Positions 46,691 through 57,129 of a DNA stretch of 64,000 nt are shown here, piece after piece; within the stretch, counting starts at the first letter, position 1; every line of letters starts with the position of its first letter. The notes under the pieces were generated by a model, which ran no database searches, was not told the origin of the DNA, and saw only the letters and a program-made list of their open reading frames with translations. A program made the position numbers and the translations under genes. The DNA is taken from assembly GCF_014023275.1 (NCBI RefSeq), contig NZ_CP054694.1, forward strand, positions 1 through 64,000, read 5' to 3'. Source of the DNA: Nostoc edaphicum CCNP1411. GTDB taxonomy: Bacteria; Cyanobacteriota; Cyanobacteriia; Cyanobacteriales; Nostocaceae.

Positions 46691-46830
46691 CCCAGTTTAC
46701 CAGAGGGATTTCTCCCTCTGGACTCCCTCCGAAAAATTCTCGCACAGTACGCCAAAAAGTTTGTGCAGAAAAATCGAGTTGGATTTAAAATTTGATTGTG
46801 TAGAAAAACTGTATTAAAAAATATTAAGTT

Positions 46831-47280
46831 TTGAATTACCCAATACTACAGAAAGTAAGTTCAACGCTTTTAAAGACCGAAGCGCATCAAATGATGTCGA
46901 TGTGTTTTTGGGAGAATAGCCATTACTGGAGTAGTCAACCATCACCCAGAAGACAATATTCTTCTGGTGTAGTGATTCGGGTAGCTTATTTCAAAAAAGT
47001 CAATTGGGTAGGTTTTAATTTTTGTAAATACCATGCAGAGGCAGTGGGAATATTTCAAGAACTGCCAAAGAGTGAAAAATTCTTTTATGAGCTAAAACCT
47101 AATTGTTATATCTCTTTCAAAGTGTGGTGCGTTGATGGTAAGCACTTTGAGAAGGTAATAAGCGGACTCAACAATTATGTGGATATAGGACTTGAATTTA
47201 TAATTAGCAGTCCCGATCAAGTACCCGAACTGTTTCAAGCACTAAACCTGACATTCTATGAAAGGAGTGTTCAGTGTTAA
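46831..47280 (+). CDS. Hypothetical protein coupled to the relaxase gene
   Basis: The frame begins at a TTG (46831) and encodes 149 residues, among them SHYWSSQPSPRRQYSSGVVI and YISFKVWCVDGKHFEKVISG. Its end overlaps the relaxase start by seven bases, with an AAAGGAG site within it. The true start may be a later ATG. No family is recognised; a DNA-processing accessory protein is possible from position only. Confidence 0.5.
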   Translation: MNYPILQKVSSTLLKTEAHQMMSMCFWENSHYWSSQPSPRRQYSSGVVIRVAYFKKVNWVGFNFCKYHAEAVGIFQELPKSEKFFYELKPNCYISFKVWCVDGKHFEKVISGLNNYVDIGLEFIISSPDQVPELFQALNLTFYERSVQC

Positions 47281-50200
47281 CAGGCAAGAACTCAGAACCA
47301 CAGCAAGCAGTACATTACTTCATGGAAGGGTATTACCAGGAGGGTACTTCACGCTGGTCTGGGAAAGGTGCGAAAAAATTAGGACTATCTGGAGCAGTTG
47401 ATCACCAAGAAACTTTTTCTAACATCGTCAATGGGCGATCGCCTGACGGCAGCCAAAACCTCTGTGCTAGAAAGTTAGACTCATCACAACGACGGGCGGC
47501 TACCGACTTTACTTTCTCTGCACCGAAAAGTGTCAGTTTGCAAGCGTTAGTGGGCGGGGATCAAAGGCTGATGACTGCCCATCAGTTAGCGGTGCAAAAA
47601 ACCTTAGAACTGATAGAAGAACGCTATAGCTACACTAGGGTAACAACAGACACTCTAAGAGAAACTACCAGAACAGGAAATTTAGTAGTCGCGGAGTTTG
47701 ACCACATTGAAACCAGGGAACTAGACCCGCATCTGCATACTCATGCCCTGGTTATGAACATGACGCAGCTAGACAATGAGGAATGGTACAGTCTCCTGAA
47801 CGATGAGATTTTCAAAAATAAGAAATTTCTGGGCATGGTGTACCAGAACTACCTAGCAGTGGAGGTACAAAAATTAGGGTATGAGGTGGAAGCTAGGAAT
47901 CATGGGCAGTTTGAGATTAAAGGTTTTCTGGAAGAGGACTTAAAGGAGTTTTCTAAACGACGACAGCAAATATTAAGTGCAGCAGGTAAAAATGCGACTT
48001 GGGCAGAACGCGAAGCAGCTTGGACTGCCACCCGTAACTTGAAGCAGAAAATTAACCCTGTGGAGTTAAAAGCCAAGTGGAGAGAGGAAGCAGCAGCACT
48101 GGGGATCAAGTTTGTACAGCCAGGAGAAGCGCAACCAGAACTACAACCCCGGTTAGTGAGCTATGAAAATTTAGAAGATGCGATCGCTCACTGCTCAGAA
48201 AGAAATGTCGCTTTCACCCAGGAAGATTTAGAAAAATTCATCCTAAACCAAGGGCTTGCCACGGAAGTTAGTCAGATTGAACCGCTAGTTAAAGCTAACC
48301 CGGAATTACTCAGCCTATCTCAAGAAAACCGCGACTTTACCACCCTGGCAGCAGTTAACCGAGAACTGGCAACCATTAAATTAATGCAGTCTGGGATGGG
48401 TAAAGTTAGCCCACTTGCTCACCCAGAAGTAGTTGAAAGCCACCTGGAGAAAACAGCTTTAAACCCAGATCAACGTCGAGCGGTACTGACAGCAGCAACC
48501 ACAACAGACCAATTTATGGCATGGCAGGGGGTAGCTGGTGCTGGTAAGACTTTTGCACTCAAGGAATTAAAAGCGATCGCTGTCGCCTCTGGCTATACCA
48601 TCAAAAGCTTTGCTCCTAGTTCGATGGCTGCTAAAGTCCTGGGCCAAGAGTTGGATATTCAAGCTGAGACTGTTGCTAGATTATTGGTCTCTGAACCACC
48701 CCAAGAGATTGAACCTAATCAAATTTGGATTGTGGACGAAGCAGGGTTACTCAGTGCTAAAGATGCCCTTGCTCTTTTAGAACGCGCAACCCAAGAACAA
48801 GCTAGGGTAGTGTTAGTGGGAGACACAAAACAGTTATCAGCTGTAGAAGCAGGCAACCCCTTCAAATCCCTACAACAGGCGGGAATCAAAACTAGCCACT
48901 TAAACGAATCTTTGAGGCAACGTGCGCCAAAACTGAAGCTGGCAGTAGACCTGATTGCTTCTGGCCGTATTGAGGAGGGGTTTTCACGCCTCGATGAAAA
49001 CGGTTGCATCCAGAGTGTAAAAGCAGAATCCAAAATTGAGGCGATCGCCTGCGACTATGTAACAGCCACCCCAGAACAACGAGCGCGAACCCTGGTACTG
49101 GCTGGAACAAATTTTGAGCGTTTGGCAATCACTCAAGCCATTCGGGGGCATTTAAAGGCTGAGGGTAGTTTAGGAACTGCGATCGGCATCACCCAACTGC
49201 AAGCCAAAGACTTAACTTCAGTACAAATGCGCTACACCCACAACTTTGAACTGGGTGATATGGTCATGCCCACCCGCAATTACAAGCGCCGGGGGCTGTC
49301 CAAGGGCAAGCTTTATGAAGTGGTGGATAAGGACAGTGACCAACTAACACTCAAAGCTAGTGATGGTAAGCATTTTCAAGTAGACACGGGATTTAAAAAG
49401 GCGGTTTACCAACGTCAACAGATTGAACTTGCCGAGGGCGATCGCCTACGCTGGACGAAAAACGACCGACAATTAGGACGGCGCAACGGTCAAGAGTTTG
49501 TAGTTAAAGCCATTGCAGGTTACAACGCGCAAATCCAGTATTTAGAAAGTGGTCAAACTGAATTTATTAACCTGCAACAAGCACAACACCTAGATTATGC
49601 GATCGTCAGCACTACATATAGTAGTCAGGGAAAGACGGCTGACCAAGTATTGATTGCTGCTGACAACACCATTGGACAAGAAAGCTTTTACGTTGCGGTC
49701 AGCCGTGCTAGGTATGAATTGAAACTCTACACGGAAGATAAAGACAATTTACTAGCCTTGGCGCAGTCGAGTAGGGCTAAAGAAAATGCACTGGTGCTAC
49801 TGCGACAGAAAGAGTTAGAGAAGCAGCACCAATCAAAATTAGAGAAAGAAATGGTTGTAACTGCTCCGATTGTAGCTAAAACATCCACTACAGAGCAGGA
49901 AAGTAAAGAAGCGGAGGGGCAGAGGAGCAAAGAGGTGGAGGCAAGGGAGCGGAGGAGCGGGGGAGCAAAGGAGCAATCTTATACTGAGTCCTCCCCTCTG
50001 CCCCCCTGCCCTAGACCTCTGCCAAGTTCTTCCCCTCTGCCTCTTGTTTTTAAAACTCTACCGCCGGAAGCACCAAAAACTGTTGTTCCTACTCCCAAAC
50101 CATTTATTAGAAAACCAGTTCCAAAAACAGCACAGCCAACAGTAGCATTTTGGACTCCTAATAATATTGGTGAAGCCCCAGAAAAACTTGATTCTAAACA

Positions 50201-51734
50201 CTGGCAAGAATTAATACAAGGTAGCGCCATCCACCCCGAAATTGCCAGCCTTAATTTCACTAGCTTGCATCAAACTCTTGATTGGGAGCATGAAGCTTGG
50301 GAATACCTCATGTACAGTGATAAACTGCCACGCACTAACACTGGTAGGCTGTCTTCAGGGATCATAAGTAAATATGCTCATATTGAATCAGGCGGCTGGT
50401 GGTGTGATGCTGGCGTTAATCCCAACTCCTTCGCCAATCTCCAATCAGGGGATAAACCTGATAGAAAGATATGGGGATGCTACAAACCCACTAACCCCAG
50501 AGAAAAAGCTGATAAACCCGGCAAATTCATTAAATATGAACATCCACCACAAACTGAACTCAGTATTTTCTTGCTCGATGTACCTGATGATATTGCTGGG
50601 CGTATCTATGAAAAAGCTGGGGTACAACCAACCGATTGCGATCGCCAAAGCGGATTTTGGTATTGTGTTTGGAAACATAACCTACCAGTCACTATTACTG
50701 AGGGAGCAAAAAAAGCAGCCAGTTTGTTGAGCCAGGGTCATGCAGCGATCGGGCTACCGGGAATCTATGCTGGTTATCGCAGTAAAGATGAGTTTGGGGA
50801 GCAGACCAAAGCTCGGCTGATGGATGAATTAGCTGTTTTCGCCACTCCAGAACGGCAGATAACTTTCTGCTTTGATTACGAGACACGCCCGGACACTCAG
50901 CGAAATATAGAGATTGCTATCTCACGCACTGGGGGGCTGCTGGAGGAACGGGGAGCTAAAATTAATGTGGTGACGTTGCCGGGGCCAGATAAAGGCGTTG
51001 ACGATTTAATAGTGGCTCAGGGGCCACTAGCATACGAAAAGGCGTTTTACGAAGCGTCAACTCTCAAGGCATGGCGAGATAACAACAATAAACAACGACA
51101 TACTGCACCAGCACCACCCAAAAAGTTGAGTGACCAAGAGCGCAAACAACGGCTTCAACAACGTTTTTCAGGTCAAGTTACTCACAAGGCATTTAAGAAA
51201 GCCATCGATGCACTGACTGACCGAGAACTATTGTACTTAGAACAAGCGGTCAAGGAATATTTTGCCCAGCCAGTTGCTCAAGTACCAGCACCTGTTGATA
51301 AACAGGCTATTGAAAACGAAATTACTCAGCTTGGGCCACAAATTGATAGTTTGTGGTTAGAACACGCTATCCAAGAGAAAACTATCAGAGCAATGGAGCA
51401 TTTTCCGCTTCATAAGTTGAGTAATAAGTATAACTTGAGACTAGAGCAGCAATTACAAACTATTGGAACTATCAAAGAATTAGTCACGTATCAGCAGCAG
51501 CTTCAGTCCAAACTTCAGGAATACGAAACCCAGGTAGAAAATCATCACTCCTGGGAGAACCAACAGCAAACTATTGAAATGAAGACTATGGCTGAAATAC
51601 TAAACTCTCCTCAATTACAGTCACGACTAACGAGTATTTTGGATGAGATAGAACTTAAACAACAGCAAAGTCAAGCTAAGTTGTCTATTTCTCAGCAGCC
51701 ATCACCACAACCGCGTCGAGGTTTGAGAAGGTGA
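47274..51734 (+). CDS. MobF-type relaxase-helicase with C-terminal DUF3854-like domain
   Basis: The 1486-residue protein starts at a GTG with a good ribosome site. Residues 1-290 form a TrwC/TraI relaxase: tyrosines in VHYFMEGYYQEG (15, 20, 21) and the metal histidines in DPHLHTHALV (153, 155, 157). From about 400 a RecD-like helicase has Walker A WQGVAGAGKTFAL and Walker B IWIVDEAGLLSAKD. After a low-complexity linker the end (about 1130-1270) has TITEGAKKAASLLSQGHAAI and FCFDYETRPDT, like the DUF3854 domain often fused to plasmid primases/helicases. A coiled coil closes it. It would nick oriT and unwind the transferred strand. Confidence 0.9.
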   Translation: MLTGKNSEPQQAVHYFMEGYYQEGTSRWSGKGAKKLGLSGAVDHQETFSNIVNGRSPDGSQNLCARKLDSSQRRAATDFTFSAPKSVSLQALVGGDQRLMTAHQLAVQKTLELIEERYSYTRVTTDTLRETTRTGNLVVAEFDHIETRELDPHLHTHALVMNMTQLDNEEWYSLLNDEIFKNKKFLGMVYQNYLAVEVQKLGYEVEARNHGQFEIKGFLEEDLKEFSKRRQQILSAAGKNATWAEREAAWTATRNLKQKINPVELKAKWREEAAALGIKFVQPGEAQPELQPRLVSYENLEDAIAHCSERNVAFTQEDLEKFILNQGLATEVSQIEPLVKANPELLSLSQENRDFTTLAAVNRELATIKLMQSGMGKVSPLAHPEVVESHLEKTALNPDQRRAVLTAATTTDQFMAWQGVAGAGKTFALKELKAIAVASGYTIKSFAPSSMAAKVLGQELDIQAETVARLLVSEPPQEIEPNQIWIVDEAGLLSAKDALALLERATQEQARVVLVGDTKQLSAVEAGNPFKSLQQAGIKTSHLNESLRQRAPKLKLAVDLIASGRIEEGFSRLDENGCIQSVKAESKIEAIACDYVTATPEQRARTLVLAGTNFERLAITQAIRGHLKAEGSLGTAIGITQLQAKDLTSVQMRYTHNFELGDMVMPTRNYKRRGLSKGKLYEVVDKDSDQLTLKASDGKHFQVDTGFKKAVYQRQQIELAEGDRLRWTKNDRQLGRRNGQEFVVKAIAGYNAQIQYLESGQTEFINLQQAQHLDYAIVSTTYSSQGKTADQVLIAADNTIGQESFYVAVSRARYELKLYTEDKDNLLALAQSSRAKENALVLLRQKELEKQHQSKLEKEMVVTAPIVAKTSTTEQESKEAEGQRSKEVEARERRSGGAKEQSYTESSPLPPCPRPLPSSSPLPLVFKTLPPEAPKTVVPTPKPFIRKPVPKTAQPTVAFWTPNNIGEAPEKLDSKHWQELIQGSAIHPEIASLNFTSLHQTLDWEHEAWEYLMYSDKLPRTNTGRLSSGIISKYAHIESGGWWCDAGVNPNSFANLQSGDKPDRKIWGCYKPTNPREKADKPGKFIKYEHPPQTELSIFLLDVPDDIAGRIYEKAGVQPTDCDRQSGFWYCVWKHNLPVTITEGAKKAASLLSQGHAAIGLPGIYAGYRSKDEFGEQTKARLMDELAVFATPERQITFCFDYETRPDTQRNIEIAISRTGGLLEERGAKINVVTLPGPDKGVDDLIVAQGPLAYEKAFYEASTLKAWRDNNNKQRHTAPAPPKKLSDQERKQRLQQRFSGQVTHKAFKKAIDALTDRELLYLEQAVKEYFAQPVAQVPAPVDKQAIENEITQLGPQIDSLWLEHAIQEKTIRAMEHFPLHKLSNKYNLRLEQQLQTIGTIKELVTYQQQLQSKLQEYETQVENHHSWENQQQTIEMKTMAEILNSPQLQSRLTSILDEIELKQQQSQAKLSISQQPSPQPRRGLRR
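49905..50060. repeat. Purine/pyrimidine-rich insertion in the relaxase linker
   Basis: A GAGG-rich stretch (GGAGGGGCAGAGGAGC and similar) is followed by its near complement (CCTCCCCTCTGCCCCCCTG), so it could fold into a long hairpin. It stays in frame and encodes the Arg/Glu then Pro/Ser linker of the relaxase. Related patches occur at 53860-53960 and 55715-55800. This looks like a Nostoc-type dispersed repeat inside a gene. Confidence 0.6.
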
Positions 51735-51967
51735 ATTATGTGCAACCTGAGTTACCCTTAAATCAATGGGGACAAATGATCTGTGAAACTAATCAAACAC
51801 AGGCGGTTAAACTATATCGAAAAGCATTGCTTTCATCAAAATGGTTAACCGTTTACTGATACAACAAGGAATTGACCCAAATTTACTATGAATTACCCCT
51901 GGCTCAAACTTTCGCACAGCCAGAGGTAGTTCATTATCTGAGTTTTATACCTGCACAAGTCAGATAA
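51731..51967 (+). pseudogene. Small gene after the relaxase, nonsense codon at 43
   Basis: A GTG overlapping the relaxase stop opens a frame encoding MNYVQPELPLNQWGQMICET and so on. A TGA at 51857-51859 stops it after 42 residues, but the same frame continues coherently (YNKELTQIYYELPLAQTFAQ) to a stop at 51965. A single base change (for example CGA to TGA) would explain it. The function is unknown. Confidence 0.5.
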
Positions 51968-51973
51968 AACCTA

Positions 51974-53347
51974 TTACCTTCTCAATTTTGTTGACTGTGA
52001 TTGAGTATTAGTATGTTTTAAATAATCAGAAACTACCTCTCCTACTTCCTCTAACGATTCAACATCATTCTCTGTAGCATTAGCAGTCAAATCACCGTCA
52101 ACCATCACAGCCCGACCATCTTTAGCTGTAACAGTAATACTATCTCCATTTTGGTAAAAGTTGTAATTCTTACTCTCATAACTGCGTGAACCATCAGAAT
52201 GCTGATCACCAAAAAGACGCAGCATGGAATCTACACCCTTGGCAAGAGCCTTGCCTTTAATATCCATCACACTGTTAGTAACTTTTTCGAGATTCTGCTT
52301 CACAGTATGATTAGCTGCTGAGTGGATATCACCAACAGCTTGAGTTATCTGTTTATGGACTGTATTAATTTCCTCTGAAACCTTATTGTGAATAGCACCC
52401 ATAGCAGATTGATGACGCTCCATGCCATGCTGAATCTCATCAGTGACTAACTGCTTGACTTCACCAATACCATCGTTAACTACACCCAACTGTGATTCAA
52501 ATTCATTTTTAACAGCTGCAACTTGTGACCTCATCTCAGTTTTAAGAGACTCCATCTGTTGATTCATCTGCTCTTTTAAAGTGACAATTTGAGCCTCTAA
52601 TTGGGTTTTGACTTTATCAACTTTGGGAGTGAGGGCAGTTTTTACCTGTTCATAGAGATTTTTGGCAGTGTTCTTAGCCTTAGTCTCAATCGAGTTTATC
52701 CAATCATGCAAGGTTGCATTCTTGACCGCAGGGTTATTTTGATTATTTATAGCTTCCAGTCCCTTCTGCAATTGCTCAATAGTTTTTTGTTGAGCATCAA
52801 AAGCTTGTTTAAGACTAATCAAGTCTGTCGATAATTTTTGAGTAACTTCAACGCTTGATTGCTTTTGAGTAGCAAAACTATCAATCAAACTTTGCTGGTT
52901 TTGAACCTTTTGCTGTAAAGCCTCTACCTGCTTTTGTAAATCCTCAATGCTCGAAGATTGTTGTACTGATTTGGCTGGTTGTTGAGACTGGGATTGATTC
53001 TGGCTAATCTGGCTACTTAAACCCAGTTTATCACTTAAAACCTCTCCATCCTTAACATGATAGACCTTATCCTTACCAATCATGATGCGGACAGAACCTT
53101 TCAAGTTTTGCGGGTCATTGATAGCCGTCTTGATTTTATCTACCAGTTCTGGAGTCATCAAATTTACGGACACTTCGCCATCAGGATGCCCTTTATACTT
53201 GGGTTGGTTGCCAACGTAAATTGATAAGTCTTTAGTAGTGTCTAACTCTTGAAATTTTCCTTTTTCTAGCAGCTTATGCAGAATGTCATTGAGGATTTCT
53301 AAATAATCATGTTGCACTTGTTTCGCCTCAGATTTTATTTCATCCAT
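51974..53347 (-). CDS. Long coiled-coil plasmid protein
   Basis: The 457-residue protein has a small N-terminal domain (ILNDILHKLLEKGKFQELDT; SIYVGNQPKYKGHPDG), a coiled-coil body from about 130 to 370 (IEDLQKQVEALQQKVQNQQS; LKEQMNQQMESLKTEMRSQV) and a C-terminal globular part (YNFYQNGDSITVTAKDGRAV). It overlaps the preceding gene by eight bases. The last genes of this operon could aid conjugation or plasmid structure; no family is assigned. Confidence 0.6.
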   Translation of the reverse strand: MDEIKSEAKQVQHDYLEILNDILHKLLEKGKFQELDTTKDLSIYVGNQPKYKGHPDGEVSVNLMTPELVDKIKTAINDPQNLKGSVRIMIGKDKVYHVKDGEVLSDKLGLSSQISQNQSQSQQPAKSVQQSSSIEDLQKQVEALQQKVQNQQSLIDSFATQKQSSVEVTQKLSTDLISLKQAFDAQQKTIEQLQKGLEAINNQNNPAVKNATLHDWINSIETKAKNTAKNLYEQVKTALTPKVDKVKTQLEAQIVTLKEQMNQQMESLKTEMRSQVAAVKNEFESQLGVVNDGIGEVKQLVTDEIQHGMERHQSAMGAIHNKVSEEINTVHKQITQAVGDIHSAANHTVKQNLEKVTNSVMDIKGKALAKGVDSMLRLFGDQHSDGSRSYESKNYNFYQNGDSITVTAKDGRAVMVDGDLTANATENDVESLEEVGEVVSDYLKHTNTQSQSTKLRR

Positions 53348-53762
53348 GATTTGTAACTCCTACTAAGGAACTAATGAGAGTCGATGGACTGACTAAGACA
53401 TCTGGTAAAACTACACCTCTTAAACGATTGAGAATTACATCTCCTTCAATTTGGATATAAGCCCATTGGTCATCAATTAGAACTGAAATTGACTTTGTGT
53501 TATCAGGTAAGTTGGTCACTTTATAATCTTTTAGCTCTCCATTTACTATGAAAATATGAGGGCTTTCTGCATCGCCATAGTAAATTTCAATGAATTCTGG
53601 GACATGATTTTCAGGGAACGGTGGTTCATCCCAAAACTCTGCTGCATTGAAGATATCAGTTCGATAAGTGTTAACTAACGAGGCAATATCAAGCGGCAGT
53701 TTGCCTAACAATCGCAATTCGTATTCAGATAAATTAGTCACGTTGCTTTGCTCCAAATTCAA
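53340..53762 (-). CDS. Hypothetical protein coupled to the coiled-coil gene
   Basis: The 140-residue acidic protein reads MNLEQSNVTNLSEYELRLLG, then FIEIYYGDAESPHIFIVNGE and SVLIDDQWAYIQIEGDVIL. It looks like a soluble beta-rich protein. The 8-base overlap with the next gene suggests the two are made together. A 220-base gap separates it from the coupling-protein gene; that gap holds a GC-rich patch and no gene. Confidence 0.55.
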   Translation of the reverse strand: MNLEQSNVTNLSEYELRLLGKLPLDIASLVNTYRTDIFNAAEFWDEPPFPENHVPEFIEIYYGDAESPHIFIVNGELKDYKVTNLPDNTKSISVLIDDQWAYIQIEGDVILNRLRGVVLPDVLVSPSTLISSLVGVTNHG

Positions 53763-53983
53763 GAATTCAAAAATAAATAATTTTAGGAATTTGTAACCCT
53801 TCCATCTGAGGGAAAAATTTATCGAAGAAGGCAGTTCTTGCTCCCGAATTTCTCACTCATAGGGTGGGGAGTGTGGGAAGCAGTTTGCGCTCAGGGTAAG
53901 CCCCCATTCTCAATTCCTCCTCATTCTCCCCACATCCCCGACACTCCGCGAACTGCGGCCTTTCTGCGGTCATAAATTACCTC

Positions 53984-55843
53984 CTAAAGATTTTTCAATC
54001 TGTTATTCGCCTCTGCCTTTTTATCAACTAAAGGCAATAACATCTCTGCCTCTAAATGCCGGATTTCTAACTCTTCCCCAGATGGTTCACGCAGAGTAGA
54101 TTGTGAGATAAACTGTTGCTGGAGTCCATACCACTTTTCAATACTTTTCGCCTCCAAGTTAATATCAGATTTTGGAATACGAATTTGCTCTAATAGCGGA
54201 ATACTTACATCTCTACCAGAGCGAAACCCAGGACTAACAATTACGGCTCTGCCTTCCGGTAAGGTATTAAATTGGTTAACCTCAAATAAATTGCGGGTAC
54301 TGTTTTGCTCAGAAATTGAGGTACTTGCACCACCTTTACCACCGGAACTGCGTGAACGTTCTCTGTGCTTGATTTGCTCGTCACCTAAGAAGTTACTAAA
54401 ACGTTCCGCCGCCACATCATCTTGGGGATTAAAGAAAGCTTTTGTAGCGCAACCGCCAAATATAGCATTGGTGGTTTCTTTGGAATAAGCCTTCTCAAGC
54501 TGTGATAAGTTTTGCAATCCCAGTAAACAAATCAAGCCATCTTCACGATTTTGATTGAGCCAATCAACTAAGGCTGGTAGATACAAAGTTGGTAATTCAT
54601 CCAGTGCTAAAACTAATGGTTCTGTGCGTTTACCAGCCAAATTACGAGAACATAAAAGGTGCAAGATAGAAACTAACAAAGGAGCAATTACATCTCGTTT
54701 CTCCTTGTCCATGCCGAAAACCACCATTTTCCGCCCCTTCAAATCTAAGGGGATATTTGTTTGACCACAGAAGCCAGAAAGGGTGGATGGGGTCATAAAG
54801 CGAGTAAATAATCCGCTTGTTGTACCGACAATACTAGCGGCGGTTTCTGGAGAACCCGCTACAGATAAGAATTGGTCAAAGGCAACTTTTACCCAAGGAT
54901 TTAAAGAAGCTTGTTGAATGCGGTCAATTAATTTAGGCAAACTGAGAATGGCATGGCACATCATAATGTCAGGAAAACAAGTACCCCGCGCCAGCATGAA
55001 GATTGCTTGTGCCAGCTGATCCCCTGCATTAGCAAAAAATCCACTATCTAAAGCATCACCACTTGTCAGCTTAAAATTACGATTGAGGACGATCGCTAAC
55101 TGACGCGCCATCTCTGCATCAGTTTCACTCCGTAGAAAATCTAAGGGATTAGCTACGCAGGATTCAGGAAAACCAGGGGAGAGGATAGAAACCTCATACC
55201 CACGCATGGCGGCGTATCCTGCTAGTTTGGGTGCTTGCCCTTTAGCGTCAGCTGTAGCCGATTCTTGGTGAGCATACTTAAAATCGTAAAGGATAATTGG
55301 TAGTCCCTGGTCGATAGCAGAACGCACCAGAGGGTTAATCATGGAGAAGGTTTTACCAGAACCAGCCCCGCCACAAACTAAAATTCCACGTTGTACATCT
55401 GGCAGATAGAGTCTGCTTTTATCTTCTGGAATATTGATAATGCGTTTATTGTCAACAACCTGAAAAGTAGTACCTTTAGGTGTACCAATGTATAAAGCTA
55501 CCCTGTTATGTTTGCGTTCAATCAGTTGTTTGCAGGCCAGCTTACGAGCTGCTGTTTTCTCCCTACCTCCTGCCCATCGCGCCCGTGCTAGTTTGTTTGT
55601 TGCCCCTCGCCCCTCCATTGCTTTCGCTAACATTAACGCCCCCACACTTACAAGTAATCCCAAACCCATTGGGGAGAAAAAGGCATCCTTAAAATTCTCA
55701 GGAACAAGGTTATAAGCTGGGGGGGCAGGGGTCGCTGGGGAGTAAAGAGAAATATTTTTCAATGAATCTTTCTCCCCCTGCTGCACACCTCCCCCTGCTC
55801 TCTTTACTTGTTGGGTAGTTTTGGATATTTCAGCCATTTTCAC
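53984..55843 (-). CDS. VirD4/TraD-type coupling ATPase
   Basis: The 619-residue protein has Walker A LVCGGAGSGKTFSMINPLV (about residues 155-170) and Walker B-like LVLALDELPTLYLPALVDWL near 413, plus the coupling-protein motif GLQNLSQLEKAY. A hydrophobic stretch lies at about 55-70 (MGLGLLVSVGALMLAKAM), which would anchor it to the inner membrane. It delivers the relaxase-bound strand to the secretion channel. It overlaps the upstream gene by four bases. Confidence 0.9.
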   Translation of the reverse strand: MKMAEISKTTQQVKRAGGGVQQGEKDSLKNISLYSPATPAPPAYNLVPENFKDAFFSPMGLGLLVSVGALMLAKAMEGRGATNKLARARWAGGREKTAARKLACKQLIERKHNRVALYIGTPKGTTFQVVDNKRIINIPEDKSRLYLPDVQRGILVCGGAGSGKTFSMINPLVRSAIDQGLPIILYDFKYAHQESATADAKGQAPKLAGYAAMRGYEVSILSPGFPESCVANPLDFLRSETDAEMARQLAIVLNRNFKLTSGDALDSGFFANAGDQLAQAIFMLARGTCFPDIMMCHAILSLPKLIDRIQQASLNPWVKVAFDQFLSVAGSPETAASIVGTTSGLFTRFMTPSTLSGFCGQTNIPLDLKGRKMVVFGMDKEKRDVIAPLLVSILHLLCSRNLAGKRTEPLVLALDELPTLYLPALVDWLNQNREDGLICLLGLQNLSQLEKAYSKETTNAIFGGCATKAFFNPQDDVAAERFSNFLGDEQIKHRERSRSSGGKGGASTSISEQNSTRNLFEVNQFNTLPEGRAVIVSPGFRSGRDVSIPLLEQIRIPKSDINLEAKSIEKWYGLQQQFISQSTLREPSGEELEIRHLEAEMLLPLVDKKAEANNRLKNL

Positions 55844-57129
55844 CCCCTCCCTAGAATGACTAAATCATTCTCTTGAGTGGGAATCCAAGGTACAGGGCCA
55901 ATAAAGTAGGGAGTGCAAGATTTACCACCCCAGAGAAAGCTAATGCAAAAACGAAAAAATAGCCCAAAGTTGGCTGTACCAGTGGACTCATTTACACCAG
56001 TTAGCACAACTTTGAAACCAGAACCGTAGACAAGCCTACCTGTTGGTTCTTTACCACCGTTAACACGTTGTAAGATCCCAAAACCACCGTCTACTTTCTG
56101 AGCAGAACCAGAAGCCCATCGCTTACCGTAAAGGTTGCCAGCTTGCCCTGCAACATCACCTAGTTCTAGGAATGGACACTCTTTACCCACATTACAGGCG
56201 ACAACAACATTTTTGTTGGAACGATTTACCCTACCAGAAACAAAGTAATTCTCTCTTGCCCTAGAATCACCACGTTCCGAATTACCTAAAACCACAGAAG
56301 CTATACCCACCACATCCAAACCCGAATTAATCGGCTGTGGCATCTTGTCAAAAGGTACTTGATTTAGCCCCGGCACTTGATTAATGTAGCTTTGCTGCCA
56401 GCCTGGAAATCTTGATAGTTGCGTCTGATTAAGTCTAGGAATTGAGTTGATGGGATATCGACCTAGATCCAGTTTTTTACCCAAAGGGGTATTAGCAGCT
56501 TGTGGATTAGATTTTAAAATAGTTGAAATCTTACCGTTCAGTCCAATTTTGAGCGAATTTTTGTCAGGTTTGTTTGACTTTAGAGTAGCTGCGGCTATTG
56601 AATTAGAAGTTATGCTACTGTAACGAGATTGCGCGAATAAATCATAAATAGGTGGAACTTGATTAATATCAAGGTTGCCCAAGCTGGGAATAGCTTTGAC
56701 TAGGGTGTTAGGAGTTTGCCACTGCATTAATCCCAAGTCTTTGAGTGTAAGCTTGGGGCCCAGAGGTACGATAACAGAGATAGTTTTCAGGCTGAAGGCA
56801 GACATTTGAAAAGCATCATCTACGTCCCCCAACATAATTACAGAATCAATACTCTGTCCGGCTGTCCAAGAACGGGAGGGATTATAGCCAATTTTGGCGG
56901 CTATATCTGGGGAAATATCAAGATATCCGGGCTGTTGTAATGGATCTAAGCTACTCCAATTGATTTTTGACCAGTCTGGAGACTTTAATTGATATTTACC
57001 GGAATTATAAGTAACTGTTGGAATTTCTGCATTGGCGACACTGGGTAATTCTAGAAGTGATGTCGCAACTATTGAGGCAGAAACTATTGATAATAAAGCT
57101 CTATTGTTAATCACTGAGTTTGCCCCCAT
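55840..57129 (-). CDS. Secreted conjugation-operon protein
   Basis: The 429-residue product has an N-terminal signal-like segment ([20 protein letters not shown] then ANAEIP) and a series of short Pro/Asn/Ile repeats ([39 protein letters not shown]). The C-terminal half is beta-rich with [20 protein letters not shown]. It sits between the VirB9-like gene and the coupling protein, overlapping both. A cell-envelope part of the transfer apparatus is likely, but I cannot name its VirB counterpart. Confidence 0.6.
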   Translation of the reverse strand: MGANSVINNRALLSIVSASIVATSLLELPSVANAEIPTVTYNSGKYQLKSPDWSKINWSSLDPLQQPGYLDISPDIAAKIGYNPSRSWTAGQSIDSVIMLGDVDDAFQMSAFSLKTISVIVPLGPKLTLKDLGLMQWQTPNTLVKAIPSLGNLDINQVPPIYDLFAQSRYSSITSNSIAAATLKSNKPDKNSLKIGLNGKISTILKSNPQAANTPLGKKLDLGRYPINSIPRLNQTQLSRFPGWQQSYINQVPGLNQVPFDKMPQPINSGLDVVGIASVVLGNSERGDSRARENYFVSGRVNRSNKNVVVACNVGKECPFLELGDVAGQAGNLYGKRWASGSAQKVDGGFGILQRVNGGKEPTGRLVYGSGFKVVLTGVNESTGTANFGLFFRFCISFLWGGKSCTPYFIGPVPWIPTQENDLVILGRG

